Part shown: piece after piece, positions 36,480-48,515 of the stretch
How the letters are laid out: each line of letters begins with the position of its first letter
How positions within the stretch are numbered: position 1 is the stretch's first letter
Source: Mallotus nudiflorus
Lineage: Eukaryota > Streptophyta > Magnoliopsida > Malpighiales > Euphorbiaceae
Direction: 5' to 3'
NCBI GenBank assembly: GCA_947683625.1
Contig: CANTUR010000125.1
Location: 3,782,001 to 3,846,000, forward strand
Length of the DNA: 64,000 bases
Notes under the pieces: generated by a model
What the model was told of the DNA's origin: nothing
What the model saw: only the letters and a program-made list of their open reading frames with translations
Databases searched by the model: none
Program-made: the position numbers and the translations under genes

Positions 36480-37560
36480 ATTTTAGATTCACTCTATTAT
36501 ATGCTACACAATAGCTATAACGTAAATTTCAAGATCACTTAGTTATATATAGACAGTAGCTATAACTCAAATTTTCAAACTCATGATTTGTTAGACACTA
36601 CCAGTAGTTATAGCATATTTTTGCTAAACATTCTATAGGAAATATGGTAAAACTTTCAATCACAGTTATTAGATGTTCCACAAGAACTATAATATAATTA
36701 GCTAGACACTACATAATAGTTATAACATATTTTTGCTAAATGTTCTATAGGGAATATAATGAAAATCACAATTACTAGATGTCTTACATGGAATATAATG
36801 AAAATCATAATCACTAAATGTCCCACAGGGAATATAGTAAAATGCACTGAAACACAGTGTCAACTGTTATTCACTGAACATAGTGATAGCATAACCACTA
36901 TATGTTCCACTGGAACTATAGTATTTTTTCAAAATACACTAAACACAGTGTCAACTGCTATTCATTGAACACAACAATAACATCAATGTTATATGTTCTA
37001 TAAGAACTATAACATGTTTTCAAAATGCATTGAACATAGAGTCAGTCGCTATTCACTGAACATAGTGATAGCATTATCATTATATATTCCATTAGAACTA
37101 TAGCATGTTTTCAAAATGCATTGAACGTAGTGTTAATTGCTATTCACTAACATAGTGATGATATCGCTGCTATATATTCCATTAGAACTATAGCATGTTT
37201 TCAAAATGCACTAAACACAATGTTAATCGTTATTCACTGAACACAGTGATAGCATTACCACTATATGTTCCACTAGAACTATAGCATGTTTTCAAAATAC
37301 ACTGAACACAATTTCAAATGCTATTCATTGAACACAGTGATAACATCACCACTATATGTTCCATCAGAACTATAGCATGTTTTCAAAATACACTGAACAC
37401 AATGTTAAATGCTATTCATTGAACACAGTGATAGCATCACCACTCTATGTTCCACTGAAACTATAGTATGTTTTCAAAATGCATTGAACACATTGTTAAT
37501 CACTATTCACTGAACATAGTGATAGCATCATAGCTAGAAATTCCACAAGAATTCTAGTGT
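36480..37560. repeat. 91-bp tandem array with a short-period lead-in
   Basis: GAACTATA-type anchors recur at 36913, 37004, 37095, 37185, 37276, 37367, 37458 and 37549, a period of 91 (once 90). Each unit contains CACTGAACACAGTG-like hairpins. Upstream, two or three 39-bp units (GGAATATA(A/G)TGAAAATC..., at about 36752 and 36791) resemble one part of the 91-bp unit, and 36480-36750 holds still more eroded relatives. The small open frame at 36759-36968 is a product of the repeat. I see no coding function. Confidence 0.88.
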
Positions 37561-37700
37561 TCCTTAAATCGTATTCAACACTACATAGTGTTATGTATAA
37601 TCATGGCACACAGGCAAGTGTTCTAACTTTTTGTTTAGAAATTATGTGCTTATTTGCTTTGCTATAATTTGTTAAGCAAATAGCGACAAAGGGGGTTAAC

Positions 37701-40100
37701 TATAGGCACCCAATTTCTGGATGATTTAAGTTTGGATGCGATAGAGAACCCGATGATGAAAATTGATAATGAAATTATATTTATTGGATCTAATTTATTG
37801 GTTTTGAAATAAATTATAAATTTATTTTATTTTATTTTTAGGACGTAGCTTTAAATTTCATTTTTAATTATTTCTTTTTTAAAAAAATTAAATTTAAAAA
37901 AAAAGAGAAAATAAAAAATAAAAAAAGCTTGTCATTGGAAATGTAGATTTCCAATAAGAATTCTAGATTTCTAGTAAAAAATCTAGATTTCTAATTAGAA
38001 ATCTATATTTTCAATCGAAAATCTATATTTTCGATAAGAAATATAGATTTTCGGTTAGAATTCCATACTTTTGACTGGGAAATGACACTTCGCAACTTTT
38101 CATTATTATTTATTGTTTATTTTATTTATTATTTCATTTTATTAGACTGTGATACTTATTTTTTATTGGTTGTTATTTTTTTTAGATAAATATATTGATA
38201 AATTTGTTTTTTATTAGATAAATAATAAAAAAATTTTGTTTTATTTGATTTTTATCCTGAACCTAACGTAGGGTTACAAGATTAGATTCTATATATTTGT
38301 CATTTTCTTTTCACAGGGGGGCTCTTAGGGTTTTATATTCTTTTTCTTTGCCTTTATTTTTATTTTTAGCTGTCAGCAAAAACATAGTATTTCTTCTTTT
38401 ATTTTTCACATAATTTTTTTAGTTCTTGGCCATCAATAAGATAAAAAAAAACTAAAATCATAGACAAACACAACAAAAGCCATAAGCTTCTATCAATGGT
38501 GATCAAACTCTGAGGGAATCAATACTGCATCTATTCTTTTATTTTTTTGTAATTCTATTTTACTTCTTTTATTATTTGATTTTTTATATGATACTTTATC
38601 GATTCATTTTTTTTTCGTTTTGTCTTCATTGTTCTTTTAGTCCAACTTTTATTTTCAATTGTTTTACTCCTTTGTTTTATCATTTTTATTTCTGTGTTTT
38701 TACTTTATTTTAAATTTTTCTTTTGATGCAATTATGTTAATAATATTTATATTTGTTATTTATTATTTTTATTATTTTTATTCTTTCATTTTTATTTTAT
38801 CGCTTTCTATTTTTTTATCTTTTATATTTTATACTTTCTTTTTATCCTTATTCTTTTTGTTTTTTTTCTTTTATTTAATCTTATTTATTGATTGTTTATT
38901 AATTGTTTGTTTATTGTTTGTTTATGTTTCCTGATGGTGGGAGAAATCTAAATGGAGAGGAGAATGGAGTCAAGTGATTGAATAAAAATCCACTTATAAA
39001 GGTCCATGTAATGCCATGGATTAAAATCCTGTTTTAATTTTATGTCGATTATTAGGGTTTTATTATTTTGTTATAATTTTTTCAGTAGATCATTGTAATA
39101 GCCCTAATAGTGGGAAATAGTGAAATATTTAATTTTTCTACACTTTAAAATTAGGTAGTAAATTAGGTTCATTTGGTAAAAGTTCAATTAAAATTAATGG
39201 TGGCTTTAGTTAATTAGGTTGCATGTAAAATTAGGGTTAGATATCACAGTATGTATGTTTGATTTAATTTGATATTTGATATTTGATATTTGGGCTTGTT
39301 TTTTTTTTTTTTTTGTGCGTTTTGGGTCCCAAGCCCACATTTGGGATTAACCCATTTAAAATATGCTTTTAATTGGATTTTTGGTTTTAATTAACTTTAA
39401 AATGAATTTAGGCCCATTAGGATTAACTTAGACTTAGCTAAACCCATTTAAAGTATTTTCTTTTTAAATAAATAGATTTCATTTCATTTAAAATTAATTA
39501 GAATTACACCCACTAATCCATCCAATTCAATTCAAATCAATTGTCCATAAAATCAATAGACTTAAGTCCAATTTTTAGAATTAAAACAAGCAAACTTATG
39601 CTTATTAATTAACTTAAAATGTAGGCTCACCTTTAGCTTTATTTCACTTGTAAATAAAACATGTAGATTTAGCCTATTTAATTAAAATTAATGTAGATTT
39701 GACTAATTTAGGGACATTGCGCTTTATGAATGCATTGTTTGTATGCTTTTTCATGACTAGTTGCCTTAGAGTTTATGCTAAATTAGGGTTTAATGAAATT
39801 ATATATAAATAGTGAATAATTTAATGAATAATTTAGTAATTAATAAGGTAATTCTAAATAAACACAAGACTAAAAAAAGTTGGTATTCCGTATCTAGAAT
39901 TTCCTGGTTGTAGTGCTAACTCTCATTTAAACAATTAAGTTACCACCACCTTCAAATTATCCTAGTTATTACCCTAGGTGGTAATTCCTCATCTCCACGC
40001 TATGTCTTTATGATATAGTAGTGTGTTCTTTAGAGCCCTGAGCTTAAACAGTATTATAATTGCTAAAATCTTAGACGCGCATTAAACCCTACCGTCTACA
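37701..40100 (+). repeat. LTR of a Tat/Ogre-like gypsy element
   Basis: It opens TATAGGCACCCAATTTCTGG directly behind a purine tract (ACAAAGGGGG, 37687-37695) and ends CCGTCTACA at 40100. The TAGGCACCC start and CGTCTACA end are typical, as I recall, of large plant Tat-lineage LTRs. A run of 20-24-bp palindromic units (GAAATCTAGATTTC-like) lies at 37936-38065. A TATA-like CTATATATTTG near 38290 is followed by a possible transcript start. Low-complexity open frames, such as 38659-38934, are not genes. The 5' LTR is not in the window or not recognisable. Confidence 0.58.
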
Positions 40101-41433
40101 GTAACCTTTGATGAATTTTACTGTATCCCATAAACACACATTTTTTTTGATCATGTATGAATGAAGCCATGGATAACAAGGACAACCAAAGGTGTGCATG
40201 TTCATGTACTTAAGGTATTTATGAAATGAAATAGTGTATGGATTTTTATGTTGCAAATTTGGAGTAGGGAGACAATTTATTATATAATCTACAAAACTAA
40301 AAGCATAAGACCAATATTTGGTAGGCACATGAGAGTGATTTAGCAGTGACAAAACATTTTCAACAACATGTCTATGCTTTCTTTCAGCATACCCATATTG
40401 CTCAGGTGTTAGGATAAGAACTGCTCTGAGTAATGCCATTTTCAAGTAAGTAAGGTGTGAGAGCTTGAAATTCACCACCCCAATCAGCTTGAAAAGATTT
40501 AATGTTTCAATCAAAATTTTTTTCCATAAAATGACGAAATTGAATAAATGTATTAAGAACATTATATTTATATTTAAGAAAATAAATCCAAGTGTATTTA
40601 CTATAATGATCATAAAATAGCACATAGTATCTGCTACCATCTATAGTTGTAATAAGAGAAAGACCCCACAGATCAGGACAAATTAATTCCAAGGGTTGGT
40701 TGGCCTTATAATTAGATAATGTAAATGGTAGATGATGACTTTTGCTAATATTACAAGCATGACAAGCTAAATCACTTTGATTGGAATGAAAATGCAAATG
40801 AAATTAATTTAATATTTTCCTAATAGTGACATTATTGGCATGTCCAAGGATATTGTGCCATTGATCAAAAGTATATGCAAGAAAGGCAGTAGAAAGCAAA
40901 CGGTAGGGACTCATGTTAGAATTAAATGAGATGGTGTACAAGCCATTATTACTTGGCTTGAAATGAAGAATCATCCTCCTGGGGATATCCTTAATAGGAA
41001 AATGGTCAGGGAAAATTTCAATAAAAACATGATTAACACTAGTAAAAGAATAAACTAATAACAAAATGCAATATGGATCAAACACTCTAATGATAGGATT
41101 TAAAATAAAGGAATTCTGAGATGTAGAACAAAGAGAAAACTCAGTATAAGTAATTGGAAGAGAGGTACCATTACCTATTTTTACACTACCATGTCAAATG
41201 TAATTTAAATGCAAGGATAAGTTGTTAAGACTGTTGGTGAGATAGTGAGTGGCACTAGTGTCAAGAATCCACTGCTTGTTAGGATGAGAAGAGAAGGAAG
41301 CAACTAGGTTAGAACTTTGTTTGTGATAAAATAATAGAGATGAGGCTTTGCATTCCTTTTGATCATTGAGTTGGACATTTATTTGCAAAGTGTTAGAATC
41401 CATAACAATTGTGGCATTAAATATAATTATCAT
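40101..41433 (-). pseudogene. copia protease and integrase remnant
   Basis: Protease near 41270 reads WILDTSATHYLT, where the family has a D-S-G-A core. A gag-pre-integrase zinc domain lies at 41085-40804 (FDQWHNILGHA) with its CHAC partner near 40762. The integrase core follows: CPDLWG near 40675, a second catalytic Asp in QADWGGEF near 40475, and a glutamate in YAERKHRHVVE near 40370, so the three acidic positions are all visible. A frame change occurs between 40507 and 40640, stops are scattered, and the remnant ends inside the integrase C-terminal part (TFGCPCYPWL) at 40101. Confidence 0.75.
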
Positions 41434-41689
41434 GAATAGATGATGGTAGAGTCATATGACCTCCATTGGTGGATCAACCTCATCCATGGCCACGCTGAAG
41501 CTGTCCTCCATAAGAGTAAGAACTAAAAAAATAATGACCACCACAAGAATTGGTGGTAGCGACATGAGTAAAAGGCACCATATCATATTTGTTATTATTT
41601 TAAAGATCTTCTTTTTTCACAAAGAAGAAGGCCATAGATTTCATCATAGGAATCATCTTCAGCATGTTGTTGCAATGATTGAATAAAAG

Positions 41690-42259
41690 GGCAATAAGAG
41701 TTTGAAAGACCATTTTAGAATTGCTTGAACAAGATTAGTCTCAGAGATGGGATTATTTAGGGTGGTGAGTTTATCAATCATGGTCTTCCCCATTAAGCAT
41801 ATTGTGTAATACTTTTAGAAGAATCTTTTGTAAGTCTAAAAAATAAAGACTTTATGGTTCTTGCTTGAGCTTTAGACCCAACATCATAAGGGCTCGTAAA
41901 CTTTTCCCAAGCTGCATAAGCAGTTGAATCACCCACAACCTGTGGGATAACACTTCTGAAATTAATAAAATAATCCAACTTCACAAAAGTTGGTCCTGTC
42001 TAAACCATTATAAAAAGGTAGGATTGGGTTAAGCATTGTTAAGAGTCTATGGTGGTGCCACAGTAGAACTGTCGATGTGAGAGGCTAGATCATAACTATT
42101 TAATAATGGCAATAGTTAGGCACACCATAGTAAATAATTGATGGAATTAAGCTTAACTGGTAGTTAGTGAGCAATATTAGGTGAGGATTGAATAATTGAA
42201 GAAGAAGAGTGAGCTGCTAGTGTGATGGCAGTGCTGCTTGACTTTGAGCTATCATCCAT
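41690..42259 (-). pseudogene. copia gag remnant
   Basis: The start is taken at ATG 42259-42257 (MDDSSKSSSTA), about 30 bases after the primer-binding site. A gag N-terminal motif reading KLNSINYLLWCAQLLPLL follows near 42130. The segment 41984-41793 has the UBN2-type pattern (AYAAWEKFTSPYDV, LFFRLTKDSSKSITQY). The zinc knuckle is separate, at about 41413-41372 (CHNCYGF-stop-HFANKC). Stops at about 42166, 42004 and in the knuckle inactivate it. Confidence 0.7.
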
Positions 42260-42289
42260 GGTGAATAGTGGTGGTTAGACCTAATTCGG

Positions 42290-42301
42290 GCTCTAATACC
42301 A
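42290..42301 (-). other. Primer-binding site of the minus-strand copia remnant
   Basis: The minus strand reads TGGTATTAGAGC immediately behind the LTR end at 42302, the initiator methionine tRNA type with one change. Confidence 0.8.
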
Positions 42302-42455
42302 TGAAATAATGGTAGAGTAGTTGTAATCTCAAACCATATGTATATTACGTAGTAAATATATATACATTTTGTATAGTAATGTAATAATAAGGATAAGTGA
42401 GTATAACTACATGATAAAGTTATATTAAAATACAATGACTTGATGATTATCCTAT
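42302..42455 (-). repeat. Short LTR of the minus-strand copia remnant
   Basis: About 150 bases between the primer-binding site and the start of the next element. On the minus strand it ends in TTTCA next to the binding site. The outer end is not clear because the neighbouring LTR begins within a few bases of 42455 and may have truncated it. Confidence 0.55.
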
Positions 42456-43147
42456 TAGATGCAGCCACATTAAAAAAAAGGAGTCAAAAGTTGCTCACCA
42501 AATCTGGTTGATGCAACAACATTTTATTGAAAAAACAAACATTGTAATGGCTATAAATAGCCATGGCATGGACAACGAAAAATAGAACAAGAAACACAAG
42601 CTCAAGTGTTTAGTGTTGTGTATAAGAGAGTGAGAGAGTGAGTTGAGTGTTTTTGAGAGTTATCTTCTTATGGAAAAATACATAAAGAGTGTGTTTTCTG
42701 CTATTTCAAGAGAGAGTGTTATTGTTCTGTCCTTGGGTTGAATAGAGAGAAAGTTATTTGTAACTCTTAATATTTTTCATAGTGAAATTCTTCTAATCTT
42801 GTCAGTGGTTTTTCCCTAATTTGTGTGGGTTTTTCCATATTAAATTTTAGTCTTCTCTTTCTTTTTGCTATTACTGTGTTTAATTATTGTGAATTATTGT
42901 ACTATTAAATTACTTGTCTTGGTAAAATTCTATTTAGGAGTATGGTACTTAAGTGGACCATTATGACCCACCACACTTTCCTAGGAATTTACCTTGTGGT
43001 AATTTTTTAGTATAATCATTTAAACTCTATTCATTTGTGCAATAGTTCTCAAAGTTATGTTATATATTTTCTTTAATTTTATCATTTCAATTATTTTAGC
43101 TGCAATTTGCTCTATTTCATTCATAGTCTAATCCTCAATTTTTTACA
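42455..43147 (+). repeat. 5' LTR of the plus-strand copia element
   Basis: It aligns with 47006-47753 from the AAAAGTTGCTCAC(C/T)AAATC phrase onwards and ends TTTTTTACA just before the primer-binding site. The first part of the LTR (TGTTAAAAATCAATAATGG...) is missing. Confidence 0.82.
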
Positions 43148-43149
43148 AA

Positions 43150-43162
43150 TGGTATCAAAGCA
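43150..43162 (+). other. Primer-binding site of the plus-strand copia element
   Basis: TGGTATCAAAGCA lies two bases behind the LTR end and fits initiator methionine tRNA with one change. Confidence 0.85.
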
Positions 43163-43170
43163 TTTGGTTC

Positions 43171-43950
43171 ATGAATATTGATAAAGCAATGGCGGAAAAA
43201 TATGAGATTGAAAAATTCAAAGGGAGAAATTTCTCATTGTGGAAATTGAAGATGAAGGCAATATTGAGAATTGATAATTGCCTGGCAGCTATCAGTGGAA
43301 GGCTGAAAGAATTCACAGATGACAACAAATGGAAAGAGTTGGATGAGAATGCTAGTGTAGATATTCATCTGACATTAGCAAATGAGATGCTATTAAGTGT
43401 AGAAGAAAAGAAAACTGTAAAGGAGATTTGAGATCAGCTCACTAGACTCTGTGAGGCCAAGTTAATCCACAACAAAATTTTCCTTAAGAGGAAACTTTAC
43501 ACTCTTCTGATGGCAGAATCTACTTCAGTGACAGAGTATATAAATACTCTGAATACTTTATTTTCCCAACTCATATTGTTGGGATATAAAGTAGAGGCAA
43601 ATGAACATACTGAACTTCTACTTCAAAGTATATGTAATTCGTATGATCAACTCATCATTAACCTAATAAATAATCTTCTCATAAATTATCTAGTCTTCAA
43701 TAAAATTGCAGCTATTATCATGGAGGAAGAAAGCAGGCGCAAAAACAAAGAAGACAAGATGGTGAATTTGTAACATGTAAAGGCTTTAGTGGTCATGAGA
43801 GGGAGATCAATGGAACCTAGCTCTAGTGGGAGGCAGAGATAAGGTAGATCAAGATCAACAAGCAAGAAGAATTTTAAGTGCTATAACTATAGTAAAAAGG
43901 TCATTTAAAGAAGGATTATTAGAATCTAAAATATTTCAAACCTCAAGGAA
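43171..43950 (+). pseudogene. copia gag remnant
   Basis: It starts at ATG 43171, eight bases behind the primer-binding site. The N-terminus has the gag pattern YEIEKFKGRNFSLWKLKMKA near residue 11. The reading frame is continuous to 43773 apart from one TGA at 43429, where a tryptophan codon is expected (EI-stop-DQL). A UBN2-like middle (MAESTSVTEYINTLNTLFSQL) follows, then a lysine-rich tail. The zinc knuckle near 43880 is broken, reading CYNY instead of C-x2-C, with stops after it. Capsid function is lost, though decay is modest. Confidence 0.78.
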
Positions 43951-46918
43951 ATGTTGTAAGTACATCAGATGATGGCATCGCTTTATATAAGAAAGCGATG
44001 ATGACTGGCACATATAGAAAGAAATCTTTTAATGTGTGGATTCTTGGCATAGCAGCTACTTGGCATATGACCGATCGAAGAGTTTGGTTTTCTTATTATT
44101 AACCTTTCTTAGAAGGATCTATTTACATAATTGATGATCGTCCTTTATAGATCATCAATATTGGAACCATTAAGTTAAGGATGTATAATGGCACAATTCA
44201 TATTATTCAAAATGTGTGGCACATAGAATGCTCAAATAAAAATCTACTATATATAGGAGTGGTAGATAATCTCAAGTGTAGGGTTGAAATCGAAAAGAGA
44301 GTTATGAAAATAATTTAAGGTGTGCTCTTACTAATGGAGGCATAAAAGATAGTTGCGAATTTGTATATTCTAATGGGAGAGACTTTACATGAGGCAAAAG
44401 CATGTGTTGGTTCAAATGATTTAAGTGAAAAGTTTGCAATGATGTGGCACTACAAACTTGGCCGTATGTCATAATAAGGAATGAAAATTTTAGCCGAGCA
44501 AAAGCTACTTCTTAGTCTCACAAAGGTATCTTTACCCTTTTTTAAGCATTGCGTTACAAGCAAGTAGCACTATGTGAAGTTCAACACATTTAATCGTAGA
44601 AGAAAAATTATTCTAGAATTGGTTCACTTTGATGTGTTCCAAGTACCAGTACTATCCTTAGGAAGAGCAAAGTACTTTATGTCCTTTATTAATGACCACT
44701 CTAGGAGATGTTAGGTGTATCGTATCAAAAGGAGAATGGCATTAAAAGGCACTTCACTATAGCATACACTCCTTAACATAATGGAGTGGCAGAGTAGATG
44801 AACAAAACCCTGTTGGAAAAGAATAAGGGCAATGTTGGGAGCTGTAGGTTTGGAAAAGACATTCTGGGCAAAATTAGTCAACACTGCCTACTATATGATA
44901 AATAGGTCACCATCAACTGTAATTGAGTTGAAGACACCTATGGAGATGTGGACTTATAAGCATGTTGATTATTCAAACCTCCATATATTTAGAAGCCCTG
45001 CATACATGATGTATAATGCCCAAGAAACTATAAAACTGGATCTAAAATCCACAAAATGCATATTTTTATGTTATGCAGAAGGAGCTAAGGGGTATTGCTT
45101 ATGGAATTCCACTGCACAAAAGGTCATCATCAGTAAAGATGTGATGTTTACAAAAGATAAGCTGTAAGAAAAATGTGATAATAGCTCATCAAAAGACAAT
45201 TAAAAAACTATAATGATACAAGTGGAATAAGAGGATTCTTCTGAAGCAGCACCATTAGTCTGAAGAAACCAGAGTTCATCAATCAACTTGTGATAGAAAA
45301 GAACTAGCTTCGCATTTTTATTATATTATAGAGAGTAATGTTGCATACTGCTTTCTAACAGAGGATGGAGAGCCATCAACTCTTTAAAAAGCAATGGAGA
45401 GTCCAAAAGCATCTCATTGGATGGTAGTTATGCAGGAAGAAATTAAAGCTCTGCATAAGAATCAGACTTGGAAACTTATTCTGTTATAACCAAAAAGGAA
45501 GCCAATTAGTAACAAATGGGTCCATAAGATCAAGTGTAACAATGATGATCAAGTGGAGCGATATCGTGCAAGACTCGTAGTACGAGGGTATGCTAAAAAA
45601 GAAGGCATTTATTTCAATGACATTTTTCCCCTGTGGTCTGACTTACACCAATTCGAGTGGTCCTAGAGATGTATGCTATAATTGATTTACATTTAGAGAA
45701 ATTAGATATGAAAAATGATTTTCTTCAAAGAAATCTTAAAGAAGAGATTTATATGCTCTAATTAGAAGGTTTTGAAGAACAAGGAAAAAATAACTTGGTT
45801 TATAGGTTGAACAAATCTTTATATGGCTTAATAAATGCACCAAGGTATTGGTATAAGAGATTTAATTCCTTCATTATGAGCCTTGGATACAATAGACTTA
45901 ATGCATATCGTTATGCGTATTTCAAGAGGTCTAGTGAAAATGACTTCGTCATTTTGCCATTGTATGTTGATGACATGTTGGTAGTAGGCCCCAACAAAGA
46001 TCATATCAAAGAATTAAAGGCATAGTTGGCTAGGGAATTTGAGATTAAGGACTTGGGACCAGCAAACAAGATTCTAAGGATGCAAATTCATTAAGAAAAA
46101 AATGATAGGAAGATTTGGCTACTCTAGAAAAATTATTTTAAGAAAATTTTATAGCGATGCAACATGCAAGATTATAAGCCAATTTCAACCCCACTTCCTA
46201 CTAATTTCAAGTTATCTTCTAGTATGAGTCCTAACAATGAAGTAGAGAGGATGGAAATGTCTCAAGTACTGTATCCATAAGTAATGGGAAGTTTGATGTT
46301 CGCTATGATTTGTACAAGACTAGACATTGCAAATGCAGTGAGAGTGGTTAGTCAACACATGGTGAATCTTGGTAGAGAGTATTGGAATGTTGTGAAGAGG
46401 ATCCTAAAATATATCAAAAGAAACCTTAGATGTTGCATTATGTTATAGAGGATCAGACTTTATTATAAGAGGATATGTCGACTCAAATTATATAGGTGAC
46501 TTGGATAAAAGAAAATCCACAATAGGTTATGTGTTTATACTTGTTGGCAGCGCTGTAAGTTAGGTATCAAAACTGCAATCAGTTATGGCTACATCAACAA
46601 TCGAAGCAGAATATATGGCAGCTACACAAGCCAGTAAAGAAGTAATTTGATTGAAGATGGCAATGGAAGAACTCGAGCACAAACAAGAGAAAATTTCTTT
46701 ATTTAGTGACAATCAGAGTGCCTTATATCTTGCAAGAAATCCAGCCTTTTGTTCAAATTCAAAACACATTCGAGTTTAGTATCACTTCGTTTAAGAGAAA
46801 GTGGAAAAAGGAACTAACAATTTGCAAAAAATTCATACCAATGAAAATCTTGCATATTTCTTCACAAAAACTATCAATATTGACAAGTTTATTTATTGTC
46901 GATCCTCGTGCAACCTGA
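43951..46918 (+). pseudogene. copia pol remnant (protease, integrase, RT, RNase H)
   Basis: Protease near 44040 reads WILGIAATWHMT, so the D-S-G core is lost. The pre-integrase zinc domain (MWHYKLGRM) is near 44440. The integrase core is broken; its C-terminal part at 44832-45167 is open (KTFWAKLVNTAYYMINRSP, KLDLKSTKCIFLCYAEGAKGY). Reverse transcriptase starts near 45390 (HWMVVMQEEIKALHKNQTW) and keeps LYGLINAPRYWYKRF and LYVDDMLVV at 45795-46025. RNase H near 46450-46750 shows GYVDSNYIGDLDKRKST, TIEAEYMA and SDNQSALYLA. Stops and shifts are frequent. The open frame at 46706-46918 is a shadow. Confidence 0.8.
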
Positions 46919-47005
46919 CGAAAATGTAAGCAACATGAAAAGGCAAGATAGAAAGAATAGTGTGAAGATGTGATTGATCCTCAATCAAATCTTCAAGTGA
47001 GAGAT

Positions 47006-47753
47006 TGTTAAAAATCAATAATGGCTGCACCAAATTCGGTGTAGACACACTAAAAAAATAGTCAAAAGTTGCTCACTAAATCCAGTTGGTGCAATAACAT
47101 TTTGTTGAAAAAACAAACATTGTCATGACTATAAATAGCTATGGCACGGACAATGAAAAACAGAACAAGAAACACAAGGACAAGTGTTTAGTGATGTGTA
47201 GAACAGAGTGAGAGAGTGAGTTAAGTGTTTTGAGAGTTATCTCATTGTGAAAAAATATATAGAGACTGTGTTTTCTCCTATTTCAAGAAAGAGTGTTATT
47301 ATTCTCTCTTTGGGTTATTTAGAGAGAAAGTTGTTTGTAACTCCTATTATTTTTCATAGTAAAATTCTTATAGTCTTGTCTGTGGTTTTTTCTTATTTTG
47401 TTTGGGGTTTTTCACGTTAAATTTTAGTGTTCTCTTTCTTTTTGCTATTATCGGGTTTAGTTGTCATGAATTATTATACTATTAAATTACTTGTCTTGGT
47501 AAAATTATGTTTAGGAGTGTGGTATTTAAGTGGACTATTGTGACCCACCACACTTTCCTGAAAATTTACCTTGTAGTGATTTTTTAGTACAATCATTTAT
47601 ACTCTATTCACTTTTGTAATAGTTTTCAAAGTTGTGTTATATATTTTCTTTAATTTTATCATTTCAATTATTTTAGCTGTAATCATTTAGATTCTATTTA
47701 CTTTTGTAATAGTTGCTCTATTTTATTCATAGTACAATTCTCAATTTTTTACA
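47006..47753 (+). repeat. 3' LTR of the plus-strand copia element
   Basis: It opens TGTTAAAAATC behind the purine-rich CAAGTGAGAGAT and ends TTTTTTACA. A 30-40-base internal duplication of the TAATCATTTA(T/G)A(C/T)TCTATT(C/T)ACTTTTGTAATAG phrase near 47590-47715 makes it longer than the 5' copy. Confidence 0.82.
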
Positions 47754-47802
47754 ACAGCTTACAAATGGATGCAAAGAAGCTGAATCTGCAAATCCTGCAT
47801 GA

Positions 47803-48515
47803 TTACAAAATAAAATGTCTTTTCTTGACATCAAATGGTTTGGTAGCTGAAAGAAGAGGCTTCCTTTTTCTTTTTTTTTTGAAGTAGAGGCTTCTACACA
47901 CATCAAATAGCAAAGTAATTACTTTGACAAGCCTTGAAATAATACTATTGTGGGAAAAAAAAAAAAAAAAAAAAAAAGGGAAGAGCATTTTTGGACTCGT
48001 AAGATTGTACCAATAAAAAATTTGAGACAATTTTCATACATTACCCAGTTCGTTTCTAAGGCAAACGAACACGTAACAGCGTGCTGTATATCGTTGACCT
48101 TATCATCCTGACAGGACGGTATCCACTTCTATTGATTTCCTCAATGGTTTCATGTATCATATAAATTAGATTACACTAGGGTGTTTCTTTGCAATTTCTA
48201 TTAGAATATAGATCAGAACACCGTTTATGCCTTTTCCATCAAAAGCCTGATCGAGTCATGTCTAAGATAATATCTTATAAAATTATGAACTTTTATTATT
48301 AATTTTTTTTTTTTCAAAATCTGAGAGGTCAATAGAGAATACGAGATCCCCATGATTTTACCTTAAAATGTTTATCACCAAAATTAGGGCGACAAAATTA
48401 TGGACTTTTATTAAAACTTCTTACACTAGTATCTGCAGCAATTTGATAATCTTCACAGGCACTAATAGAAATTGCCAGTCCACCATTTGTATGTTTCCTA
48501 GCACCATTTGGAGGG
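47803..48515 (-). pseudogene. Type I metacaspase pseudogene, copy A (C-terminal exons)
   Basis: Metacaspases are plant cysteine proteases linked to programmed cell death and protein quality control. Three exons are recognisable on the minus strand. Exon c (48515-48425) encodes NGGLAISISACEDYQIAADTS, follows an acceptor ACTGTAG and ends at donor GTAAGA. Exon d (48246-48056) follows acceptor GATCAG, encodes GKGINGVLIYILIEIAKKHPS, then after a frame shift MIHETIEEINRSGYRP. Exon e (47893-47803) ends in PLLSATKPFDVKKRHFIL-stop, the expected family C-terminus, and contains an A-rich insertion. These align with the p10 half of type I metacaspases. The catalytic p20 exons are missing, so no active enzyme is possible. 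Confidence 0.72.
47947..47980. repeat. Poly(A) tract
   Basis: About 22 uninterrupted A residues between exons d and e of metacaspase copy A. It is intronic, so not the tail of a processed copy. Confidence 0.85.

Larger units (their letters stand above)
40101..42455 (-). mobile_element. Ty1/copia remnant, 5' half only
   Basis: Read on the minus strand: a short LTR (42455-42302), primer-binding site, gag, zinc knuckle, protease, pre-integrase zinc domain and integrase, cut off at 40101 by the LTR ending at 40100. Reverse transcriptase and RNase H are absent from the window. The order (integrase before where RT should be) places it in Ty1/copia. Confidence 0.78.
42455..47753 (+). mobile_element. 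Ty1/copia element with two LTRs, decayed
   Basis: The 5' LTR (42455-43147), primer-binding site (43150-43162), gag, protease, integrase, reverse transcriptase with YVDD, RNase H and a 3' LTR (47006-47753) follow in copia order. The 5' LTR lacks roughly the first 40 bases present in the 3' LTR, so the left end was lost at the junction with the minus-strand copia remnant. No target duplication can therefore be confirmed. Confidence 0.85.

Noticed and set aside
36480..37560. CRISPR-like array of hairpin repeats
   Set aside because: Units are contiguous with no unique spacers, and the context is plant nuclear DNA.
38659..38934. 91-residue hydrophobic plus-strand frame
   Set aside because: T-rich low-complexity LTR sequence gives Phe/Leu/Ile runs; no other coding sign.
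37691..40105. TTAAC before and GTAAC after the Tat/Ogre-like LTR as a target duplication of a solo LTR
   Set aside because: Four of five bases match, but a purine tract and repeat arrays directly upstream fit the 3' LTR of a longer element better; a 4-base match is weak.
42445..47758. GCAGC (near 42457) and ACAGC (47754-47758) as a target duplication of the plus-strand copia element
   Set aside because: The left copy would lie inside LTR-homologous sequence; the 5' LTR is truncated there.
47947..47980. Poly(A) as sign of a processed metacaspase copy
   Set aside because: It lies between exons, and the exons keep introns and splice sites.
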